From: Thalassomonas haliotis
GTDB taxonomy: Bacteria > Pseudomonadota > Gammaproteobacteria > Enterobacterales > Alteromonadaceae
Assembly: GCF_028657945.1 (NCBI RefSeq)
Contig: NZ_CP059693.1
Coordinates: 3,844,001-3,908,000 of the forward strand
Direction: 5' to 3'
Length of the DNA stretch: 64,000 nucleotides
Part shown: one piece after another, positions 17,708 to 24,541 of the stretch
How positions within the stretch are numbered: position 1 is the stretch's first letter
Layout: every line of letters starts with the position of its first letter
Position numbers and translations under genes: made by a program
The notes under the pieces: model-generated
What the model saw: only the letters and a program-made list of their open reading frames with translations
Told to the model about the DNA's origin: nothing
Database searches by the model: none

Positions 17708-18442
17708 ATGGCCGCATTATATTTGATCCGTCACGGTCAGGCTTCATTTGGACAAGCCGATTATGATCACTTATCGGATAAAGGATTTAAACAGGCACAA
17801 CTGCTGGGAGAGCACTGGCGGGCATTGGCAACACCGGACAAGTGTTATAGCGGTCAGTTATTGCGCCACGGACAAAGCGCCGATGCGTTCTTATCAGCCT
17901 GTCAAAACAAAAACTTGCCCCTGTTAAAACACCCGGGTTTTAATGAATTTGATCACCGGGAAGTTTTAGCGCGCTATAACCCCAGATGGCAAGATGATCA
18001 GCACATGAATGCCGATATTGCCGGGCAGGAAAATCCGCACGCCTTTTTACGGCAAGAGTTTTCTCATGCGATGCAGCGCTGGATAAGCGGGGCTTATGAC
18101 GACTACCAGGATACCTGGTCGCAATTTAAGCAAGGCTGCCTTGATGCCCTGCAAGAAGTGATCATTCGGGAGAGCCATGCTTTAGAAGCAAAGAGCTTAG
18201 CGACAAAAAGCTTAACAACGGGGGGAAAAAATATCCTGATATTTACCTCCGGCGGCCCTATTTCGGTGATTATCGGGCACATCCTTGGCCTTGGCGATCA
18301 GCAGGCACTTACCATCAGCCAACAGCTGACAAATACCGGGGTGACCAAACTGCTGTTTTCACAAGGCCGTTTAAATATCGACTATGTCAATAACTACCGC
18401 CACCTGGAAGTCGCCGGCAAAGACTGGATCACCCGGATCTGA
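17708..18442 (+). CDS. Histidine phosphatase family protein (phosphoglycerate mutase-like)
   Basis: 244 residues. The catalytic phosphohistidine motif LIRHGQASFG is at residues 5-14. Supporting residues of the fold include the arginine in LLRHGQSAD and the late SGGPISVIIG, where the second catalytic histidine has been replaced or shifted (typical reading SHG; here TSGGP). It lies inside a run of acyl-CoA catabolic genes that also encodes an APH-type kinase, so it may remove phosphate from an intermediate or repair side products. That role is inferred from context. Confidence 0.85.
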   Translation: MAALYLIRHGQASFGQADYDHLSDKGFKQAQLLGEHWRALATPDKCYSGQLLRHGQSADAFLSACQNKNLPLLKHPGFNEFDHREVLARYNPRWQDDQHMNADIAGQENPHAFLRQEFSHAMQRWISGAYDDYQDTWSQFKQGCLDALQEVIIRESHALEAKSLATKSLTTGGKNILIFTSGGPISVIIGHILGLGDQQALTISQQLTNTGVTKLLFSQGRLNIDYVNNYRHLEVAGKDWITRI

Positions 18443-18513
18443 GGCCGACAACATGAAGCGCAGGCAACAGCCACAAGCAAAAACACAGGAAAAGCAATAA
18501 AATGGAGCAAACT

Positions 18514-19281
18514 ATGACCAGCAACAGCCTATTTGATTTAACCGGAAAAATTGCCTTAGTTACCGGGGCCAGCCGGGGGATCGGCGAATACATCGCAAAA
18601 TTACTGGCACAAGCCGGAGCCCATGTCATCGTTTCCAGCCGTAAACTTGAAGGCTGTCAGCGGGTCGTTGATGAAATAACCAGTGAAGGCGGCAGCGCCC
18701 AGGCCATTGCCTGCCATATCGGCGATATGGCGCAAATAGATGATATCTTTGCACAAATCAGCAGGCAACACGGCACCCTGGATATCTTGGTCAACAATGC
18801 CGCCACCAACCCTTTCTTCGGCCATATCCTGGAAACCGACTTAAGCAGCTTTCAAAAAACAGTGGATGTCAATATCCGCGGTTATTTCTTTATGTCCAGC
18901 GCCGGGGCGAAACTGATGAAAGAAAAAGGCGGCGCCATCGTCAATGTCGCTTCCGTCAACGGCGTTATTCCCGGAGAAATGCAGGGCATATATTCCATCA
19001 CCAAAGCCGCGGTGATTTCCATGACCCAGGCTTTTGCCAAGGAATGCGCGCAATTTAATATACGCGTCAATGCCCTGTTACCCGGGGCCACCGATACAAA
19101 ATTTGCCTCTACCTTAATCGATAACCCCGCGATATTAAAACAGGCCATGGCCCACGTACCGATGAAACGTGTCGCCCAACCTAAGGAAATGGCAGGCACT
19201 GTGCTTTATTTAGTGTCGGATGCCGCCAGTTACACCACGGGCACTTGTATCAATGTCGACGGCGGCTACCTGATAGCTTAA
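18514..19281 (+). CDS. Short-chain dehydrogenase/reductase
   Basis: About 255 residues. The ATG at 18514 has GGAG six bases upstream; another ATG at 18502 is possible. It shows all classical SDR features: TGASRGIG, NNAATNP, catalytic Ser in NVASVNG, Tyr-Lys in YSITKAAV, and the C-terminal TGTCINVDGGY. The last motif is typical of FabG-like enzymes acting on 3-oxoacyl or hydroxyacyl thioesters. It lies 71 bases after the phosphatase gene and 56 before the dehydrogenase gene, so all probably belong to one operon. Confidence 0.9.
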   Translation: MTSNSLFDLTGKIALVTGASRGIGEYIAKLLAQAGAHVIVSSRKLEGCQRVVDEITSEGGSAQAIACHIGDMAQIDDIFAQISRQHGTLDILVNNAATNPFFGHILETDLSSFQKTVDVNIRGYFFMSSAGAKLMKEKGGAIVNVASVNGVIPGEMQGIYSITKAAVISMTQAFAKECAQFNIRVNALLPGATDTKFASTLIDNPAILKQAMAHVPMKRVAQPKEMAGTVLYLVSDAASYTTGTCINVDGGYLIA

Positions 19282-19337
19282 ACCTGACCACCGGATAATC
19301 AGCAAAGTTGCCAAATAAGACAACAACAGGACAAACA

Positions 19338-20549
19338 ATGAATTTTGAATACAGTGACAAGGTTAACGGCCTCAGAGCAAGATTAACCGATTTTATGCAG
19401 GAACATATATTCCCGGCAGAGCAGGAAATGCATCGTCAGGTAGCAGAAACCCCCTGGTCAACACCGCCTTTAATGGAAACCTTAAAAGCCAAAGCCAAAG
19501 CACAGGGCTTATGGAATTTATTTCTGCCGCTAAATTACGGTAAATATAGCGGCGGCCTGACCAACCTCGAATATGCCCCGCTGGCTGAAATCATGGGACA
19601 AGTGATCTGGGCACCTGAAGTCTTTAACTGCGCCGCCCCCGATACCGGCAATATCGAAGTACTGGCAAAATACGGCAATGAAGCACAAAAACAACGCTGG
19701 TTACAGCCTTTGCTGGCAGGAGAAATCCGCTCCGCTTTTGCCATGACAGAACCCGATGTCGCCTCCAGCGACGCCACCAATATTGCCACCAGCATCATAC
19801 GCGATGGCGATGACTACGTCATTAACGGTAAAAAATTCTATATCAGCGGCGCCTGCCGACAACAATGCCAGCTGCTGATAGTGATGGGCAAAACCGATGC
19901 CGCTAACCCCAACCGCTATCTCCAGCAATCCCAGGTGCTGGTACCCAAAGACACTCCCGGTGTTGATATTATCCGCCCAATGCAGGTCTTTGGTTATCAG
20001 GATGCCCCCGAAGGGCATGCCGAAGTTATTTTTGACAATGTCCGGGTACCGGCAAACAATCTCATTTTAGGTGAAGGCAAAGGTTTTGAAATTGCCCAGG
20101 GCCGCCTGGGACCGGGCAGGATTCACCATTGCATGCGCTCTGTCGGCGCCGCCCAGCGCGCCCTTGAGCTGATGTGCAAACGGGTCAACGAAAGGCAGGT
20201 CTTCGGCCAGCCACTGAGCAAGCAACAATCGATACGCGAAGATATCGCCAAGTCCGCCTGTCAGATAGAACAGGCCAGGTTACTGACTTTAAAAGCCGCG
20301 CAAAAAATGGATCAGGAAGGCAACAAAGCCGCTAAAGATCTCATTGCCATGATTAAGATCATCGCCCCCAATATGGCGCTTGAGGTATTGGACAGGGCAA
20401 TTCAGTGCCACGGCGCCACCGGAGTCAGCCAGGATACTTTCCTCGCCCATATGTATGCAGGACAACGCACCTTACGCTTAGCCGATGGTCCGGACCAGGT
20501 ACATATGATGCAACTTGGCCGGGAACTCATAAAATGTTATGCGGATTAA
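19338..20549 (+). CDS. ACAD10/11-type acyl-CoA dehydrogenase-like protein
   Basis: 403 residues from the ATG at 19338 (AGGA upstream). The flavin-site region [15 protein letters not shown], the [19 protein letters not shown] segment and the C-terminal [12 protein letters not shown] and [12 protein letters not shown] are characteristic of the ACAD10/ACAD11 branch rather than classical beta-oxidation dehydrogenases. Where many acyl-CoA dehydrogenases carry catalytic Glu in YEGT, this branch reads ADGP. In ACAD10/11 and in the Pseudomonas levulinate pathway, such proteins act after a kinase has phosphorylated a 4-hydroxyacyl-CoA. An APH-type kinase gene lies downstream, beyond the tandem array that copies this gene's 3' end. 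Gene and array together are unusual. Confidence 0.88.
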   Translation: MNFEYSDKVNGLRARLTDFMQEHIFPAEQEMHRQVAETPWSTPPLMETLKAKAKAQGLWNLFLPLNYGKYSGGLTNLEYAPLAEIMGQVIWAPEVFNCAAPDTGNIEVLAKYGNEAQKQRWLQPLLAGEIRSAFAMTEPDVASSDATNIATSIIRDGDDYVINGKKFYISGACRQQCQLLIVMGKTDAANPNRYLQQSQVLVPKDTPGVDIIRPMQVFGYQDAPEGHAEVIFDNVRVPANNLILGEGKGFEIAQGRLGPGRIHHCMRSVGAAQRALELMCKRVNERQVFGQPLSKQQSIREDIAKSACQIEQARLLTLKAAQKMDQEGNKAAKDLIAMIKIIAPNMALEVLDRAIQCHGATGVSQDTFLAHMYAGQRTLRLADGPDQVHMMQLGRELIKCYAD

Positions 20550-21115
20550 TCGTCTAAAAAGTAAAAACAGCATCATATGATGCGCAAAGGCCAAAGCCGG
20601 GAACTCATAAAACATTATGCGGATTAATCGTCTAAAAAGTAAAACAGCATCATATGATGCGCAAAGGCCAAAGCCGGGAACTCATAAAACATTATGCGGA
20701 TTAATCGTCTAAAAAGTAAAAACAGCATCATATGATGCGCAAAGGCCAAAGCCGGGAACTCATAAAACATTATGCGGATTAATCGTCTAAAAAGTAAAAG
20801 CCGGGAACTCATAAAATGTTATGCGGATTAATCGTCTAAAAAGTAAAACAGCATCATATGATGCGCAAAGGCCAAAGCCGGGAACTCATAAAACATTATG
20901 CGAATTAATCGTCTAAAAAGTAAAAACAGCATCATATGATGCGCAAAGGCCAAAGCCGGGAACTCATAAAACGTTATGCAGATTAATCGTCTAAAAAGTA
21001 AAACAGCATCATATGATGCGCAAAGGCCAAAGCCGGGAACTCATAAAATGTTATGCGGATTAATCGTCTAAAAAGTAAAAGCCGGGAACTCATAAAACGT
21101 TATGCGGATTAATCG
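20518..21115. repeat. Minisatellite built from the 3' end of the dehydrogenase gene
   Basis: Nine copies of a unit that begins GCCGGGAACTCATAAAA, with starts spaced 78, 77, 78, 49, 77, 78, 77 and 49 bases. The first copy is the last 32 bases of the acyl-CoA dehydrogenase gene, including its TAA stop. Long units hold the perfect 14-bp palindrome GCATCATATGATGC; the two 49-bp units lack it. The 77/78 difference is one A in a run. Copies differ mostly at one codon (TGT, CAT or CGT), so later copies would still encode a GRELIK-x-YAD-stop tail. The array fills almost the whole spacer before the kinase gene. Confidence 0.95.
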
Positions 21116-21194
21116 CCAGGCAAATAAAAGTTTTGTCAGCAGATAAATTGCATAGCCGGTCATTGACAAGTTATAACCACAAGGAAATCATTAA

Positions 21195-22247
21195 ATGTCG
21201 CAAATAAGTCCCATGGAGCTGGAAAAGTTAACCGAATATTTAGCCGCCCAAATCACGGGGTTTCAGGGGCCGCTACAACTGAAAAAGTTCACCGGTGGCC
21301 AGTCCAACCCCACGTATAAGCTGAGCGCCAAATCCGGCGATTATGTCCTGCGCAGCCAGCCCAGAGGCAAATTACTCAAATCAGCCCATGCGGTTGACCG
21401 CGAATACCGGGTATTAGCCGCCCTTAAAAACAGCCAGATACCTGTACCCAAAGTTTTTCACTTATGTGAAGACAAAACGATTATCGGCGCCATGTTCTAT
21501 TTGATGGAATTTTGTGACGGCCGGGTATATTGGGATGCCGCCTTACAGCAAGTCCAGAGCAACGCCGTCAGGAGCGAAATGTATGATGCCATGAACCGGG
21601 TATTGGTGGATTTGCATCAACTTGATATTCACGCCTGCGGCCTAAGCGATTATGCCAAAGCCGGTAATTATTTTCAGCGCCAGTTAACACGCTGGAGCAG
21701 CCAATACCGGGCGTCTGAATTACAAAAGAATATTGCCATGGATGAATTAAACCTTTGGCTCGAGCAGAGCCTGCCCGAAGACGATGGGCGTATCTGTTTG
21801 GTACACGGGGATTTTCGCCTGGACAACATCATGTTCCACCGCCAAAAGCCTGACATTATCGCGGTGCTCGACTGGGAACTGTCGACCTTAGGGCATCCGT
21901 TTGCCGACCTGGCATACCAGTGCATGCAGCTACGCATGCCCCAAGGCATGGGCACAATAGATGGCTTACAGGGGATCAACCGGGCCAGTTTGGGCATCCC
22001 CAGTGAACAAGCCTATGTCGAGCGCTATTGCCAACGCATGAATCTGGGACAAATTGACAACTGGAGCTTTTACCTTGCCTTTAGTTTCTTCCGTCTCGCG
22101 GCCATCGCCCAGGGAATAGCCAAACGCGCAAGCCAAGGTAATGCCTCAAACAAGGACGCCGCCAAAGCAGGCGCATTTGTACAGCCGCTGGCTTTAATGG
22201 CGCTGGAGATCATTAATAAAGAAAACGTCGCTATCAACAGCTACTGA
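21195..22247 (+). CDS. APH-type kinase, ACAD10/11 N-domain-like phosphotransferase
   Basis: 350 residues. It has the aminoglycoside-phosphotransferase fold: N-lobe FTGGQSNPTYKL and YVLRSQP, catalytic loop CLVHGDFRLDNIMFH, and metal-binding AVLDWELSTLGHPFADLAY. This spacing matches the kinase domain fused to the dehydrogenase domain in ACAD10/ACAD11 and the LvaA-type kinase that phosphorylates 4-hydroxyacyl-CoA. Here kinase and dehydrogenase are separate genes separated by a minisatellite. Antibiotic resistance is unlikely in this context. The ribosome site is AAGGAAATCATTAA. A terminator hairpin follows at 22287. Confidence 0.88.
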   Translation: MSQISPMELEKLTEYLAAQITGFQGPLQLKKFTGGQSNPTYKLSAKSGDYVLRSQPRGKLLKSAHAVDREYRVLAALKNSQIPVPKVFHLCEDKTIIGAMFYLMEFCDGRVYWDAALQQVQSNAVRSEMYDAMNRVLVDLHQLDIHACGLSDYAKAGNYFQRQLTRWSSQYRASELQKNIAMDELNLWLEQSLPEDDGRICLVHGDFRLDNIMFHRQKPDIIAVLDWELSTLGHPFADLAYQCMQLRMPQGMGTIDGLQGINRASLGIPSEQAYVERYCQRMNLGQIDNWSFYLAFSFFRLAAIAQGIAKRASQGNASNKDAAKAGAFVQPLALMALEIINKENVAINSY

Positions 22248-22286
22248 GCCTGGTCCAAAATTCGACAGTCAACAATCAACAAAACC

Positions 22287-22310
22287 AGGCAGGGTCATTC
22301 GACTCTGCCT
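22287..22310 (+). terminator. Probable terminator after the kinase gene
   Basis: AGGCAGGGTC and GACTCTGCCT form a 10-bp stem with one G-T pair and loop ATTC, followed by CAAGCTTTTC. It lies 40 bases after the kinase stop. The rest of 22248-22576 is non-coding and must hold the promoter of the next gene. Confidence 0.6.
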
Positions 22311-22576
22311 CAAGCTTTTCGACGTTTATCCTAGCTGCTCCCGCCAGCTGATAACAGATACCATAGCAGTTTACCCTGTAATCTTTTGTAATGTACAAGG
22401 GCTGATTTCAACTCTATTACTTCTCCTGAGTCATCAAGACTGCTGTCATCTATATTCAAATGAGCACACTAGCCCCGCAGTTAGCGGCAAAGCGCTCACC
22501 AAATAAATTTGTCCTATCTGGCTTTAAATGGACCAATGCTTTTCATTGTTCAATATTTGCAACAACGGAGAATGCA

Positions 22577-23965
22577 ATGATGCTTACCCTATCTCAAATC
22601 ATAACGGCTGGCCGTCAGTTAACCCTGTTAACCGGCCTGTCCCTCAGTAGCTTAAATGCCTTTGCAAGCGAACATAACCCCCAGTCACTGGATCAGAAAT
22701 TACGGATGAAACTCGCTCATCATAATATCACCCAGGTAATCCCTCCGCCCCCTCAACCGCCGGCACTCGTGGCCCTTGGACGAAACCTTTTTTTTGAAAA
22801 GGAAATTTCCGGGCGCAGGAACATATCCTGCTCCACCTGCCATAACCCGCTCTTAGGCTCCGCCGACGGGCAAAGCCAGTCCCGCGGGCAAGGGGCCAGC
22901 GGACTCGGTCCCGCCAGACGGCAAAAAGCAGATGAATATTTCCAGTTCCTGCCCAGGAACACCCCCAGCCTCTGGAACCGGGGGGTTAACCAATGGACAA
23001 CTATGTTCTGGGATGGCCGCCTGGGAGGAACACCGGAAACCGGCTTTTTCTCTCCGGCAGGGGCCGATACGCCGCAAAATTTTTCCAGTGCCCTGGCAGC
23101 TTTTACCATTATCCCGGTGACCCCGGATGAGGAAATGCGCGGCTTTCCCGGACAACTGGATAGCTTTGGCCAGGTCAATGAAATGAGTGAACTGGCTAAT
23201 GATGATTTCGTACAAATCTGGGAATTGGTTACCGCCCGGGTCACCGATCATGACGGTTACAATGAGTTGCTCGCCGATGCTTTTCCTGGCGTGCCCGAAA
23301 GCGAACTCGATATCAGCCATATCGGCGAGGCGATCGGCGCCTTTATGAGCGAAGAATTCACGGCATTAAACTCTCCCTTCGACCGCTACCTTAAAGGCAA
23401 CAGCAAGGCGCTGTCCAAACGGGCAAAACGCGGCGCTTTACTTTTTTATGGCCGGGCCAACTGCGTCAATTGCCATAGCGGCGCATTACAAACCGATCTG
23501 GACTTTCATAATATCGCCGCCCCCCAGGTCGGTACCGGCCGGGGAGATGCCGCACCGCTCGACTTGGGCCGGGGGGCGATCACAGAAAATCCGGCGGATA
23601 ATTTTAAGTTCCGTACCCCTTCGTTGCGTAATATCGAACTTGAAGCCCCTTATTTCCACAACGGCGCTTTTGCAAAACTGCCCGATGCTCTCAGGCATCA
23701 CCTGGACCCGCAAAACAGCCTGGCCAACTACGATGCCTCGCAAATAGAGCCTGAGCTGGCAGGTATGTTTGTCAACGATGACGACACCATAAATACCCTG
23801 CTCAGCACTATATCCCCTGAACTGGCAATATCAGGCGCACCACTTTCAAAACGTGAAATTAACCAGCTACTGGCGTTTTTATCGGCGTTAACCGATCCTG
23901 AGTCGCTAAATAAACTCAATGTCGTGCCGGATAAGCTGCCCAGCGGCCTGACCTTAGCCGACTGA
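22577..23965 (+). CDS. Long di-haem cytochrome c peroxidase (MauG/CcpA family)
   Basis: About 462 residues from the ATG at 22577, which has GGAG at good spacing and opens a signal peptide ending near LNAFASEHN. Haem sites are CSTCH and CVNCH. Family motifs NTPSLWNRG, MFWDGRLGG and FRTPSLRNIELEAPYFHNG are present. It is over 100 residues longer than the peroxidase at 14406, with extra sequence after the first haem, including a proline-rich VIPPPPQPPALVALG segment. It probably acts in the periplasm as a peroxidase or a MauG-like oxidase. Its stop codon sits in the first unit of a tandem repeat. Confidence 0.9.
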   Translation: MMLTLSQIITAGRQLTLLTGLSLSSLNAFASEHNPQSLDQKLRMKLAHHNITQVIPPPPQPPALVALGRNLFFEKEISGRRNISCSTCHNPLLGSADGQSQSRGQGASGLGPARRQKADEYFQFLPRNTPSLWNRGVNQWTTMFWDGRLGGTPETGFFSPAGADTPQNFSSALAAFTIIPVTPDEEMRGFPGQLDSFGQVNEMSELANDDFVQIWELVTARVTDHDGYNELLADAFPGVPESELDISHIGEAIGAFMSEEFTALNSPFDRYLKGNSKALSKRAKRGALLFYGRANCVNCHSGALQTDLDFHNIAAPQVGTGRGDAAPLDLGRGAITENPADNFKFRTPSLRNIELEAPYFHNGAFAKLPDALRHHLDPQNSLANYDASQIEPELAGMFVNDDDTINTLLSTISPELAISGAPLSKREINQLLAFLSALTDPESLNKLNVVPDKLPSGLTLAD

Positions 23966-24034
23966 ACTTAACCAACTGAACTTAACCAACTGAACTTAAC
24001 CAACTGAACTTAACCAACTGAACTTAACCAACTG
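23958..24034. repeat. 14-bp tandem repeat containing a stop codon
   Basis: Five 14-bp units (first CCGACTGAACTTAA, then CCAACTGAACTTAA four times) plus a 7-base partial unit. The first unit includes the TGA stop of the peroxidase gene. Confidence 0.95.
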
Positions 24035-24045
24035 CCCCAAAGTCG

Positions 24046-24077
24046 GTGCTTGCTTTTAGCCAAAAGCAAGCACTTTT
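24046..24077 (+). terminator. Strong rho-independent terminator
   Basis: GTGCTTGCTTTT pairs perfectly with AAAAGCAAGCAC around an AGCC loop, followed by TTTT. It ends the peroxidase transcript. Confidence 0.85.
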
Positions 24078-24541
24078 CGCGCTCACCTTAACAGTGAAAG
24101 AAACAGCGAGAGACCGTTGCCAATATCGCTATTATTTTCATTCTTTCTTATAAAAACCAACTTCTTCGTTTTGCTTCGCCATACTTTACAGCAAAAAAAA
24201 CCATCTAATGAAACAAGTGACGAGGTTACACCGCGGCTCGCCATATTTTCCATCTCCGCGATTTCTTATCGTACTTTTTTTCGCCACCTTTTTCATTTGC
24301 CTGACATTTCTTTCTTAAAGTAGAAAACTTAATTTTCTCTCATCAGTTTAAAAACAAATTAATATATTAAAAACAAAAGAGTAAAAACAATTATCCAGCC
24401 CCTTAAGAGGTTGGCATAAATTCTGTACTACCCCAAGCAGGAAGATTTCAATCGGGGCCGGAGTTGCTCCCAGGGACCAATAAGCATTTCAAGGACAGAT
24501 GATGAAATAACAATCCAGATTAAAGTTGTACGGGAGTCGTT
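24078..24541. promoter_or_regulatory. Upstream region of the first WNE-repeat protease
   Basis: Non-coding and AT-rich. It contains TTGGCATAAATTCTGTA at 24411-24427; the second protease gene has a near-identical TTGGCATAAAGCCTGTA at 27526-27542, at about the same distance from its ATG. The first half resembles a sigma-54 -24 element, but the -12 half reads TGT rather than TGC. Start-proximal bases GGGAGTCGTT form the ribosome site. Confidence 0.5.

Noticed and set aside
20624-20812. Small minus-strand protein inside the minisatellite
   Set aside because: The sequence repeats itself because the DNA is a tandem array; no start signal, and explained by the repeat.
20518-21115. CRISPR array
   Set aside because: Units of 77/78 and 49 bp are contiguous and nearly identical, with no unique spacers, and no cas gene is present.
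21195-22247. Aminoglycoside resistance gene
   Set aside because: The APH fold is present, but the gene lies in an acyl-CoA catabolic operon and its motifs match the ACAD10/11 kinase-like branch.
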